64,000 bases of DNA from Thiohalospira halophila DSM 15071 (GTDB taxonomy: Bacteria > Pseudomonadota > Gammaproteobacteria > Thiohalospirales > Thiohalospiraceae), in the NCBI RefSeq assembly GCF_900112605.1, contig NZ_FOMJ01000008.1, positions 15,001 through 79,000 of the forward strand, given 5' to 3'. Under the pieces are notes generated by a model, which made no database searches, was not told where the DNA came from, and saw only the letters and a list, made by a program, of their open reading frames with translations. Below, piece by piece: positions 25,601 through 33,542 of the stretch. Within the stretch, counting starts at the first letter, position 1; each line of letters opens with the position of its first letter. The translations under genes and the position numbers were made by a program.

Positions 25601-26242
25601 AGCAACCTCCTGGCTCACGCACTGGTGCTCATGGCCGCCCGGGCCCGCCACGACCTCGCACCGGAAGAGGCACTGGTCCTGGCCGAGGAGGCCATCCGCC
25701 TCAGCCGCGAGGAGGGGCTGCGCACCGCCCGCCTCATCGCCGGCGCCTGCGCCCGGTGGGCACGGTCCCGGCTAGGCTGGCCAGCGGCGGTGGACCGCAT
25801 GGACCGCGCCCTGGCCGCCGAGGGGGGCAATGCCGCCACCTTCGCCCGGAGCACCTACCTCGTCGCGGCGCTGGGGGCCCAGGGCCGGGATGGCGCCGCC
25901 ATCGGGCTCGCCCGCCGTCTGTGTCGCGGCCCGGAGCGCCCCCACGTCCCCACCAGCGCTCACCCCCTGGTAGCGCTGCAGCTCGGTCTGAGCCTGGAAA
26001 GCTGCGGTCATCCGCGGCCCGCCCGGCGGGCACTGCATGCCGGCCTGGAGCAGGCCCGGGCCAACCGTAACCCCCTCCAGATCGCCCGCTGCGCCGCAGC
26101 GCTGGCCGATCTCCAGGCGGCCGCCGGCGAGACCGCCACCGCGGCCATCACCCTGCGGGCGGCGGTCGCCGAACTCCCGCCAGAGGCCGATGCCGAGGCC
26201 ATCACCGCCCTGCGCCAGCGCGCAGGGCAGACCGCAGCGTAA
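22694..26242 (+). CDS. Large regulator: winged helix, BTAD, cyclase-like domain, STAND ATPase, TPR
   Basis: Predicted transcription regulator of 1182 residues. In order: a SARP-type winged helix (about 5-90, REGAATLLWPESRQPRSDLRQALHRLR), a bacterial transcriptional activator domain (about 97-213), a class III cyclase-homology domain (about 230-370, PPVRVGLHAG), a STAND-type ATPase with Walker A GEAGIGKS (about 415-422) and Walker B LVVEDIHVAD (about 531-540), and a long TPR region to the end. The cyclase domain lacks the usual Asn (VRRARL in place of NLAARL), so it probably only binds or senses. The TTG at 22694 follows GGGAGG and overlaps the AbgT stop as TTGA. The likely target is the operon itself. 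Confidence 0.85.
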   Translation: MSAALEVTLLGPPRLRPAVLGPGHPLALLALLLVDGEVTREGAATLLWPESRQPRSDLRQALHRLRHALPKAGVDPVLADRNRLQLHPEYSLASDVTTFLAAVRAGGEAEPATLRRGVEAYGGPLLDGFKSGPHGSFEEWLEARRTWFREQARLLHLRLAHRELAEGNREAAVRTAAAFISREPDDAVGRRQLDEVLHASDRSDAPGPEAASAGLQQRHLVVVCCDPCPPDTANEEALVAAITRLRQLCRSNLEAREGRVEAGPDGVLYGYFGLPPRASRATTDALTAATTLLAADGEAPPVRVGLHAGRALTAGSGHPDFLGSVVRRARLAAMAAPVGELRLTQAAETALPPGWPSHLTPETDPAGSLFTTTAPALSEARHTPLVGRRRERAQLLAAVRKLRYRRGDACLLRGEAGIGKSRLAAAVRARTAQWIGTATVGSEGPETDRPLEPFLQFVEQLAALHPEQPRTERRRRLEDALAKVEIAEAEGEVVLRLLLEPPRADDELPGEAHRALAALVLARAAVTPLMLVVEDIHVADTSSRRVLVELARHAPDHPLLLIATGRPESVPVAGLHPLDLAPLGAAEVEAIIAGTAPSPLDQASSQALARMSEGIPLFAEELARAGGPDGEGGSPPSLEQLATARLDAAGRAARTARLLALVGREATAGFLAWLDERSMDETTADLQWLEADDLVLRRPRREGVFYRIRHALLEQAFYHSLPPGEAARLHRRLARGVETDYPTEAEARPAWLADHHRRAGQPAAATRRYLDAARQAGRFGAHEAATSAREQARAAIAELPVGSEREALVHELEQLTALQGLVVAGHATTRSALEQLIPVDPEADFDAALARIIGGVHATPWEALLPRTEELVAIARARGETGRLHTARHLLGFIANYTGHLPLALEQFRALVDEGETTSAPETLLQAYNGPPRPVEIAYLALLELGQGRAERSRRLRDEALAAARAHGSSNLLAHALVLMAARARHDLAPEEALVLAEEAIRLSREEGLRTARLIAGACARWARSRLGWPAAVDRMDRALAAEGGNAATFARSTYLVAALGAQGRDGAAIGLARRLCRGPERPHVPTSAHPLVALQLGLSLESCGHPRPARRALHAGLEQARANRNPLQIARCAAALADLQAAAGETATAAITLRAAVAELPPEADAEAITALRQRAGQTAA

Positions 26243-26325
26243 CCTTCCCCGCCCACCGCGGCGCCATGTAGACTGGCCGGATCATCCAGGCCGCCCACAG
26301 CGGCCCCAGCCGACCGGAAGCCATC

Positions 26326-28242
26326 GTGCCCCTGCTGACCCTCGACCACATCACCCTCAATCTGGGTAAACCGCCGCTCATCGACGACGTCAGCCTCACC
26401 GTGGAGCGGGGCGAACGCCTCTGCCTGGTGGGCCGCAACGGCGCCGGCAAATCGACCCTGCTCAAGATCGTCGCCGGCGACGTGGAGGCGGACGAGGGCC
26501 AGGTCCGGGTGGACGGCGGCCGGGTGGCCACGCTGCCCCAGGATGTCCCCGAGGGGACCGAGGGCTCGGTCTACCACGTGGTCGCCGAGGGGCTGGGCGA
26601 GACCGGGGCGCTGGTGGAGCGCTACCACGCCCTCACCGAGGTCATGGCCGAGGGGGGCGAGATCGACTTCGACGAGCTCCAGCGGGTCCAGCAGGGCATC
26701 GACGCCGCCGACGGCTGGAACCTGCAGCAGCGGGTGGAGAGCGTCATCACCCACCTGGACCTGCCGGCGGAGGCGGAGATCAACAGCCTCTCCGGCGGTC
26801 TCAAGCGCCGCGTGCTCCTCGGCCAGGCGCTCGTCCAGCAGCCCGACCTGCTGCTGCTGGACGAGCCCACCAACCACCTGGACATCGACGCCATCGACTG
26901 GCTGGAGTCCTACCTCAAGGAGTGGTCCGGGGCGCTGGTCTTCATCACCCACGACCGGGCCTTCCTGCGCGCCCTGGCCACCCGGATCGTGGAGCTGGAC
27001 CGCGGCAAGATCCGCGACTATCCCGGCGACTACGACACCTACCTGGAGCGCCGCGAGCAGGAACTGGCCGCCGAGGAGAAGGCCCAGGCGGAATTCGACA
27101 AGCGGCTGGCCAAGGAGGAGGCGTGGATCCGCACCGGGATCAAGGCCCGCCGCACCCGCAACCAGGGCCGGGTGAAGGAGCTCCAGCGCATGCGCGCCGA
27201 GCGCGCCGAACGCCGCCACCAGAGCGGCACGGCGAAGGTCACCGTCCAGGAGGCCCAGCGCACCGGCAAGCTGGTGGTGGAGGCCGAGGGCGTGGGCTTC
27301 GCCTACCCGGACGGCAAGCGCGTCATCCAGGACCTGGACGCCACCATCATGCGCGGCGACAAGGTCGGCATCATCGGCCCCAACGGCGTGGGCAAGACCA
27401 CCCTGCTACGGCTACTGCTGGGCCAGCTGGAGCCCACCGAGGGGCGCATCCGCCGGGGAACCAACCTGGAGGTCGCCTACTTCGACCAGCACCGGGCCGC
27501 CCTGGACCCCGATGCCACGGTCCAGGACAACGTCGCCGGCGGCCGGGACAAGGTGACCATCAACGGGGCCGAGCGCCACGTCATCAGCTACCTCCAGGAC
27601 TTCCTCTTTGCCCCGGAGCGCGCCCGGCAGCCGGTGCGCAGCCTCTCCGGCGGCGAGCGCAACCGTCTGCTGCTGGCGCGGCTGTTCACCCAGCCGGCCA
27701 ATGTCCTGGTCCTCGACGAGCCCACCAACGACCTGGACGCCGATACCCTGGAGATGCTCGAGGCGCGGGTGGTCGAATTCGGCGGCACCGTGTTGCTGGT
27801 GAGCCACGACCGCGCCTTCCTGGACAACGTCGTCACCTCCAGCATCGCCTACGACCACGACGGGATCTTCCGGGAGTACGTGGGCGGCTACTCCGACTGG
27901 CTTCGCCAGCGGCCGGAGCCGGCCCGGGCCGAGGCGGCGACCCCGGCCAGCCAGGCGGCGCCGCAACCGAAGGCGCAGGCCGCGGAGGCCGAGGCCGAAA
28001 AGGCGGCACCCAAGCGTCTCTCCTACCACGAACAGCGCGAACTCGAGGCACTACCGGCCCGGATCGAGGAGCTGGAGACCGAACAGGGGGCACTGGAGCA
28101 GCAGATGGGCGACCCCGAGTTCTATCAGCAGGAGGCCGAGACCATCCGCCAGGCCCAGGAGCGGCTGGCGGCGGTCCAGTCGGAGCTGGCCACCGCCTAC
28201 GAGCGGTGGGAGGAGCTGGAGGCGCGCCGCGACATCCGCTAA
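26326..28242 (+). CDS. uup: ABC-F ATPase, Uup type
   Basis: Soluble tandem ATPase of 638 residues that acts on ribosomes or, for Uup, in genome stability and DNA-structure handling. It has two ABC domains with Walker A motifs GRNGAGKST (about 36-44) and GPNGVGKTT (about 351-359), signatures LSGGLKRRV and LSGGERNRL, and the ABC-F linker between them (about 220-310). The C-terminal coiled coil (about 560-635) after an Ala/Glu-rich hinge is the mark of Uup over EttA or YheS. It starts with GTG at 26326 (GGAAG upstream), 83 bases after the regulator gene. Confidence 0.9.
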   Translation: MPLLTLDHITLNLGKPPLIDDVSLTVERGERLCLVGRNGAGKSTLLKIVAGDVEADEGQVRVDGGRVATLPQDVPEGTEGSVYHVVAEGLGETGALVERYHALTEVMAEGGEIDFDELQRVQQGIDAADGWNLQQRVESVITHLDLPAEAEINSLSGGLKRRVLLGQALVQQPDLLLLDEPTNHLDIDAIDWLESYLKEWSGALVFITHDRAFLRALATRIVELDRGKIRDYPGDYDTYLERREQELAAEEKAQAEFDKRLAKEEAWIRTGIKARRTRNQGRVKELQRMRAERAERRHQSGTAKVTVQEAQRTGKLVVEAEGVGFAYPDGKRVIQDLDATIMRGDKVGIIGPNGVGKTTLLRLLLGQLEPTEGRIRRGTNLEVAYFDQHRAALDPDATVQDNVAGGRDKVTINGAERHVISYLQDFLFAPERARQPVRSLSGGERNRLLLARLFTQPANVLVLDEPTNDLDADTLEMLEARVVEFGGTVLLVSHDRAFLDNVVTSSIAYDHDGIFREYVGGYSDWLRQRPEPARAEAATPASQAAPQPKAQAAEAEAEKAAPKRLSYHEQRELEALPARIEELETEQGALEQQMGDPEFYQQEAETIRQAQERLAAVQSELATAYERWEELEARRDIR

Positions 28243-28264
28243 AACCGGGCCCCGGACCGGAAAA

Positions 28265-29833
28265 TCACCACAGAGGAATCACTTCCGGTCGCTGATCCCG
28301 GTACTCGGGCATCACCATCCCTGCTCGCGCATTGAGATAGGTCGGGTCAGCCACCATGAGGGCCCGGCCATCGATCTCCACCCGGACCCCCTCGCCACTC
28401 TGGAGACCCACCGCGGTGGCAACGTGACCGGGATAATCCAGGGCCGCCACCTCGAGGCCGAGGACCTCGCGGACGAGCCACGCAAAGAGGACCGAGCGGT
28501 CCTCACAGTCCGAGGCGGGATAGTAGAGCGTCTCTTCCGGGTAGAGGTAATCCTCCCGACCGAACTGCTCCTGGTCCGTCTGGTAGTTGAAGGCGGTCTG
28601 GACCAGCCGTAGCAGGAAGTCGACCTGGGAGCCCTGCTCCATCCCGGCGGTTACCTCCTGGAGGGGCTCCACCAGGTGTTCCTCCAGCGCCACCGGGCGC
28701 GCCTTGAAGTAGGCACCCACGGACTGCTGGGGGACGGTGCGCAGGTACTCCACCAGGGCCTTGGGGACCGGCACCTGGAAGCGGTGCCGGTCACCCCGGT
28801 ACTCCACGGCAATCTCGCGCTGAGCCACCTGCCCGCCGGCCCTGGGAGACTCCCGGAGGGCGACGGAGACGTCCCGGTCGGCTCCCTGGTAATCGGCGCG
28901 ATAGGTCCGGATACGGGGTATCGCGCCACCATCGTGGCCCAGCAGGTAATAGCGGTCGCCGTCGAGATCGAAATAGGGCACCCCGAAGAGCTGTCTCGCC
29001 GGCCGGAAGAGCAGCAGGACCTCACTGCCATCATGGGCCGCCCGGATGTCGTACCCCGACTTCAGCATCAGCGCCCAGGTCAGGGCCGCCGCGCTATCCC
29101 CTTCCCCGTGCACCGACCGGCTCAGCGCCTGGACCAGCTGGAGGTATCCCCAGCCATTGAGCCGGAGCCGCTCCCGCAGGCCGGACAGCTGTCTGACCAC
29201 CGGCGCCGCATCGGCACCGGCGAACTCGGCCCAGAAGTCGGCGATGCCGGATTCATTGGCCCGGCTCACGCGGGCGGCCTGCCAGGCGGCAGGCATAGAG
29301 ACGCGGAGTTCGTGCCCCAGGAATCGGAAGGCGGTTTGCTCGCCATCGGGTTGCGACCTCGACTCTTCCGGAGGCTGCCGGGACGGCGACTCGCGCACCG
29401 GTTCGGACCCGGTTTCGGACCCGATATCAGACCCGGGGCCGGCCCTTTCGGTCTCCTCGTCGTCCGGCTGCGGCGGCGGGGGCTCCACCTCCACGGCGCG
29501 GGGCTCGACGGTAAGGGGGCCCGGCATCGGCTCGCTTCCGCCCCCTGCCTCCTCGACGGGCTCGGGTTCGGGCTCCGGCTTCGATTGGGACTCCCCGGAA
29601 GGGGCTTCCGGGATCCTGCGGGGTTTGGGGGTGCCGTCCTCCCGCTCGCCCTGGTAGACGTCAAACGCCTCCCACTGCTCCTCGAGGAAGCCGTGGAAGG
29701 CCCGGTCCCGCTCCTCGCGAAAGGCCTGCACCTCGCGGTCTCTCGATTCCATCCAGTCCTGGAAGCTCTCCCCGGCCGCCACCCCGGGCGGAATGGCGAG
29801 CATCCCGGACAGAAGCCACACGGTCCTCCGCAT
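28265..29833 (-). CDS. Exported protein with C-terminal transglutaminase-like domain
   Basis: Unnamed exported protein of 522 residues. It has a signal peptide (about 1-20), an N-terminal helical module (about 22-60, AFREERDRAFHGFLEEQ), a long Pro/Glu-rich disordered linker (about 70-165), and a C-terminal domain with a possible Cys-His-Asp triad: C443 in SDCEDRS, H470 in YPGHVATAV and D496 in VADPTY. This is the pattern of transglutaminase-like cysteine proteases. The N-terminal module resembles that of the MltC-like protein three genes upstream, so it may bind murein or the same partner. A terminator separates it from the lipoprotein operon; function is not known. Confidence 0.75.
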   Translation of the reverse strand: MRRTVWLLSGMLAIPPGVAAGESFQDWMESRDREVQAFREERDRAFHGFLEEQWEAFDVYQGEREDGTPKPRRIPEAPSGESQSKPEPEPEPVEEAGGGSEPMPGPLTVEPRAVEVEPPPPQPDDEETERAGPGSDIGSETGSEPVRESPSRQPPEESRSQPDGEQTAFRFLGHELRVSMPAAWQAARVSRANESGIADFWAEFAGADAAPVVRQLSGLRERLRLNGWGYLQLVQALSRSVHGEGDSAAALTWALMLKSGYDIRAAHDGSEVLLLFRPARQLFGVPYFDLDGDRYYLLGHDGGAIPRIRTYRADYQGADRDVSVALRESPRAGGQVAQREIAVEYRGDRHRFQVPVPKALVEYLRTVPQQSVGAYFKARPVALEEHLVEPLQEVTAGMEQGSQVDFLLRLVQTAFNYQTDQEQFGREDYLYPEETLYYPASDCEDRSVLFAWLVREVLGLEVAALDYPGHVATAVGLQSGEGVRVEIDGRALMVADPTYLNARAGMVMPEYRDQRPEVIPLW

Positions 29834-29874
29834 CCTTACCCCCTGCCAGTACTCGAGCCCGGCTCACTCTCTGC

Positions 29875-29937
29875 GTAAACAAAGAGGCCGTCTGCCGCAG
29901 AAACAGCGCGGGGCGCCGTGACCCGACAGACGGCCTC
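29875..29937 (-). terminator. Terminator after the LPP20-like lipoprotein gene
   Basis: A perfect 11-bp stem (GAGGCCGTCTG at 29884-29894 with CAGACGGCCTC at 29927-29937) closes a 32-base loop that can fold further. On the minus strand it is followed by TTTGTTTACGC. It should end the envelope operon before the transglutaminase-like gene. Confidence 0.75.
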
Positions 29938-29972
29938 CGCCGCCCACGATCGGCCATCGCGGCCGATACGGC

Positions 29973-30545
29973 CTACTGGTTCAGCTGCTCATCCAGGGCT
30001 TCACGGGCCTGCTCGGCCTTGAACTCCTGGTAGAGGAGCTCCTCGTCCTGCGGGTCCACGGACTCGCCACTGGCATCGATGATGCCGTCGAAGATGTCCT
30101 GGAGTTCCGTGGAGCCAAAGGCCGCCATGACGCAGAGGTTCTTGGTACCGCCAAGATCCACATAGCCGGTCTTCACGATCCGCGAACCGTCGAGACGGGT
30201 CTGGGTCACCTGGCGGGAGACACTCTCGAAGGTCGAGCCGCTGCTCTCCTGCTCCTGACCGCGAGTCCGGCGCTGGTAGGTCTGATCCATCGCCTCGACC
30301 TTCAGGTTGATCTGCTGGGCCAGCCCCTGCCGGGCATTGGCCAGGGCCTCCTTGCGGTCCATGGAGAAGTTACTGGTGGCGGGGACACACTCGGTGACCG
30401 CGGTGCCGTCCTGGTAGGAGGGGCTGGTCACCCACTCGGGGATGCCGCTGAGGTTCTGCTCCTTCTGCTGCGGTTGCTCCTCGGTGGAGCCACAGCCGGC
30501 GAGAAGGAAGGTCACGCCGAGGGCCATGGTCAGTTGCTTTTTCAT
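29973..30545 (-). CDS. LPP20-like lipoprotein, last gene of the envelope operon
   Basis: Predicted lipoprotein of 190 residues with lipobox LLAGC (about 14-18), then a region that resembles LPP20-family proteins (GIPEWVTSPSYQDGTAVTECVPATSNF, DRKEALANARQGLAQQINLKVEAM). No catalytic motif is seen. LPP20-like proteins occur with LpoB and FlgO-type proteins and have no clear biochemical role. AGGAG lies before the ATG at 30545, and a strong terminator follows. It lies 50 bases after the MltC-like gene. Confidence 0.8.
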   Translation of the reverse strand: MKKQLTMALGVTFLLAGCGSTEEQPQQKEQNLSGIPEWVTSPSYQDGTAVTECVPATSNFSMDRKEALANARQGLAQQINLKVEAMDQTYQRRTRGQEQESSGSTFESVSRQVTQTRLDGSRIVKTGYVDLGGTKNLCVMAAFGSTELQDIFDGIIDASGESVDPQDEELLYQEFKAEQAREALDEQLNQ

Positions 30546-30595
30546 TCCTGCTCTCCTTGGTTGATGTAAGACTGAACTCCCCGGATCGCGGGGGC

Positions 30596-31783
30596 TCAGG
30601 AATTGCGGTACGCCTTGAGCCGCCGGACCACCCGCGGGAGATATTCCCGGGTCTCCGCATGAGGAAGGCCCTCGACCAGGGCGTGATAGACCTCCCCGGC
30701 CGGCCGGTTCTCCAGGGCCGCGGCAGCGGCCTCCACGCTGGTATTGCCGGTAAAGACGCGGGCCACGTTGCCCGCCCCGGTGTTGTAGGCGGCGATTGCA
30801 CAGTAGAGCCGGCTCTCCCGGTCCCGGATGGAGGCGAGGTAGCGGTGATAGAGGATGTGCAGATAGATGGCGCCGATCCGCAGATTCTTGCCCGCCTCGT
30901 ACAGGTAGGACGGTGCCAGGACCCGGGGCTCGCCGAAGAGTTCGGCACTGGCATCCCGCCCCGCCGACTCTGGCACGATCTGCATCAGGCCGTAGGCGGG
31001 GATATGGGAACGTGCCCGCGGATTGAACGTGCTCTCCGTGTGCGCCACGGCAAGGATCAGCGACTCCCCGATGTCCCACTCGGAGGCGAGCTCCCGCGCC
31101 CGGGGCCGGTAGTCCAGGGCCTGCTCCAGAGCAGTGCCTTCCGGCATGGGGATGGTGAGCGTCGTCGCCCACGCATCCCCGCCCTGTTCATCCTTGACGG
31201 GCTCCCGACCCTCGCTGGCTCCTTCCAGCAGGGAGGCCGCCTTGCGCACGGCATCGGCCCGCTCCGGGCGTGGCCGGGAAAAGAGGCCCCCGAGGATCTT
31301 CTCCTTCCCGGGGCTGCCCCGCTCGACGTCCACGGGCAATCCATCCACCGACTCTTCCACCTGCCGGGAGACGGGATCCCGCTGGAACGCCGTCTGCTCG
31401 TCCTCCAGCAGCAGGTCGGTCAACTCGGCGCGGGCCCTGCCCGCCTCGCTACCCGCCGGCAGCTTGAGGCGGATCTGGTTGCCCTGGAAATCCACCACGC
31501 GCTGGACAGAGACCCCGTCACGATACTCGACCCACTTGTGCCGATCCGTGAATTCCGGCCGCTGCCACACGCTCTGCACCCGGTCCTGGAAGGCCCGGAA
31601 GGCGGCCTCGTGCTGACGGCGATAGTCATCGAAGGCGGCACGCACTCGCTCCTTGTAGGCCTCGAAGGACTCTCCGGAGGCCTCCATGCCGGCCTGCTGC
31701 TGGCGGCGATATTCCTCGAACTCCTGGGCGCGGACCATGGTTGGTGCCAGGGCGGCCGCGCCCAGAAAATCGCGCCGTCTCAT
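30596..31783 (-). CDS. MltC-like lytic transglycosylase with Tat-type leader
   Basis: Predicted murein lytic transglycosylase of 395 residues. After a leader MRRRDFLGAAALAPTMVRA, whose RRRDFLG matches the twin-arginine pattern, it has an MltC-type helical N-terminal domain (about 22-150) and an SLT domain (about 225-375) with the catalytic E250 in AHTESTFNPRA, and AYGLMQIVP and AAYNTGAGNV. Known MltC proteins are Sec-exported lipoproteins, so the absence of a lipobox and the Tat-type leader are unusual. Its start overlaps the upstream lipoprotein stop as ATGA. The product of this reaction is the substrate of AnmK elsewhere in the window. Confidence 0.85.
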   Translation of the reverse strand: MRRRDFLGAAALAPTMVRAQEFEEYRRQQQAGMEASGESFEAYKERVRAAFDDYRRQHEAAFRAFQDRVQSVWQRPEFTDRHKWVEYRDGVSVQRVVDFQGNQIRLKLPAGSEAGRARAELTDLLLEDEQTAFQRDPVSRQVEESVDGLPVDVERGSPGKEKILGGLFSRPRPERADAVRKAASLLEGASEGREPVKDEQGGDAWATTLTIPMPEGTALEQALDYRPRARELASEWDIGESLILAVAHTESTFNPRARSHIPAYGLMQIVPESAGRDASAELFGEPRVLAPSYLYEAGKNLRIGAIYLHILYHRYLASIRDRESRLYCAIAAYNTGAGNVARVFTGNTSVEAAAAALENRPAGEVYHALVEGLPHAETREYLPRVVRRLKAYRNS

Positions 31784-32850
31784 CCCTGCACTCCGGCCCG
31801 CTTGAAGCTCTCCAAGAGGCTGCCAGCCAGCTTCTCGCCCAGCCCCTGGGCCAGCTTGCCGACCGCCCGGTCCCGCGCAATGCCGGGATCCACGGAGCCG
31901 GCCTTGACCCGTTCCTGGAACTCGGCAATGACGCGCCCGCTACGGTCCAGCACGGTGGCATTGCCATCCGCAAATACGAAGTTCCGGCCGTCCCGCTGCA
32001 CGGTCCGTAGCCCCCCTTCGTAGCGCAATACCAGATCACCCTCCCCGGACTCCCGGACCTGAACGCCCTCGTCGCTCAGGGCGCGGCGTAGGGTGGAATC
32101 GAGCTTGCGGGAGGCTTCGCCACCGGGACGGAGCACCACCACAAGAGAATCCAGAAGCTCGGCAATCCGGTTTTCCAGCTGCCGGAACTCGGCCGGCATG
32201 CGGTGGCCGGGATTCCCCGCGGCAACCAGGCTCAGCTTGCGGTGCACAGATTTGCGCTCGGCCAGCATGGGTAGCGCCGGCATCAGGGCCCTCAACTGCT
32301 CCAGGGAGTCGCCACGAGAGGGATCTCGGTTCACCTCCCGGATGGCCTCGTCGATCTCGCGCAACTCGCTGATGAGGTCCATCTCCGCCCGGGTCCGGTT
32401 GAGACGCGCCAGGGCGTACGCGGTCTTCCCCTCGCGATCCACATGGGTCTCGGTGATCTCGATATTGGCCAGCTCGGTATCCTGCACCTCGCTGCGAACT
32501 GTATCCATGATGGAGCGCGTGACCCGGCTCTGGCCGTCCTCCCGGGTCCGGCTCTGGCGAGATACGGTCTCCCCCGAGACCGTCACCTCCAGCCGCTTCA
32601 CGAGTTCGGTCCGGGCCTGGTCCTGCGCCCGGCTCAGCGCCGAGGTCGGATCGGTATAGACCCGGGCCGACCCGACCCCGTAGGCCATGCCGTCACCACT
32701 GGGGACGGACAGCGCCCATTCCGGCGGGCCGGAGGCGTTGCCCGTCCCGGACTCTGCCTCCTTGACCGCTACACCGCCACCGAGACAGCCGCTCAGCGGA
32801 AGGACCAGAGCGCCGATCAGGAGGGGGACGAAACACAGTCGTCGTTGCAT
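31780..32850 (-). CDS. Lipoprotein with LPP20/FlgO-like repeats, function unknown
   Basis: Predicted lipoprotein of 356 residues. It has a signal peptide with lipobox LSGC (about 20-23), an LPP20-like segment (about 40-165: GPPEWALSVPSGDGMAYGVG, then ALSRAQDQARTELVKRLEVTVSGET), a helical linker, and a C-terminal domain (about 225-345) with VVVLRPGG and RDGRNFVFADGNATVLDRSGRVIAEF. The ATG at 32850 is chosen over TTG at 32856. It overlaps the MltC-like gene by 4 bases, so it is translationally coupled to it. An outer-membrane place facing the periplasm is likely. Confidence 0.78.
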   Translation of the reverse strand: MQRRLCFVPLLIGALVLPLSGCLGGGVAVKEAESGTGNASGPPEWALSVPSGDGMAYGVGSARVYTDPTSALSRAQDQARTELVKRLEVTVSGETVSRQSRTREDGQSRVTRSIMDTVRSEVQDTELANIEITETHVDREGKTAYALARLNRTRAEMDLISELREIDEAIREVNRDPSRGDSLEQLRALMPALPMLAERKSVHRKLSLVAAGNPGHRMPAEFRQLENRIAELLDSLVVVLRPGGEASRKLDSTLRRALSDEGVQVRESGEGDLVLRYEGGLRTVQRDGRNFVFADGNATVLDRSGRVIAEFQERVKAGSVDPGIARDRAVGKLAQGLGEKLAGSLLESFKRAGVQG

Positions 32851-32868
32851 GTTCAATTGCCCTTCGGT

Positions 32869-33480
32869 CTAGAAGAGGCCGCCCTGCTCGGCAACCTTCT
32901 TGATCTTCTTCTGGCCATACCAGGCCTCCTGGGTCGTGGTCATGTCCACCAGCGTTAGGTCCACCTGGTAGAAGGTGACGCGCGTCCCATCGGCCTGCTG
33001 CACGTTGGAGTTGATACTCCCGGAAAGGGCAAAGTCCGCGCCGGACTCGGCTCCCATCTCGGCTCGCGTGTCCTCCGAGGCGTAGAGATCCTGCTCCTTG
33101 CGCTCCTCACGCACCTCGTCGCGCGCGGCGCCGCCGGAGACAAACTGGACCTTGCCATTCCGCAGCATGGCGCGCTTCAGATCATTGATGAAGGTGTCCG
33201 TGGGGATGTGCTCGTGGGACTTGTTCCGCACGGTCTTGATGATCACCCGCGGCGGCCGGTCGTGGTCCTGGTTCCAGCGGTCTAGCCAGGGGAAGGTCAC
33301 CATGTCCTCGATCATCTGCTGGGACACCTGGCGAGAGTCAGTGGAGTTCCACTCATCGGTGAGGTCAACGGCGGAATCGGAGTCCACGCGGGAGACCGTA
33401 GTGCTGCCGCAAGCCACCAAGGTCGTCCCGAGGATGCCCGCCAGCAGGAACCGGGGGACCATCTTCAGCAACATTTTCAT
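32869..33480 (-). CDS. lpoB: Penicillin-binding protein activator LpoB family lipoprotein
   Basis: LpoB-type outer-membrane lipoproteins reach through the murein to stimulate PBP1b. The 203-residue product has a signal peptide with lipobox LVACGS (about 21-26), a short linker, and the conserved domain (about 35-195) with PRVIIKTVRNKSHEHIPTDTF and ADFALSGSINSNVQQADG. It lacks the long Pro-rich linker of enterobacterial LpoB, as is common in other families. GAGGAG precedes the ATG at 33480. The upstream and downstream lipoprotein genes in this block suggest a murein-synthesis/turnover cluster. Confidence 0.88.
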   Translation of the reverse strand: MKMLLKMVPRFLLAGILGTTLVACGSTTVSRVDSDSAVDLTDEWNSTDSRQVSQQMIEDMVTFPWLDRWNQDHDRPPRVIIKTVRNKSHEHIPTDTFINDLKRAMLRNGKVQFVSGGAARDEVREERKEQDLYASEDTRAEMGAESGADFALSGSINSNVQQADGTRVTFYQVDLTLVDMTTTQEAWYGQKKIKKVAEQGGLF

Positions 33481-33542
33481 CGGATCATTCTCCTCGTCGG
33501 ATAGGAAATTCATGCAAACCGGATTCGCACCGAGGCTTCAGC

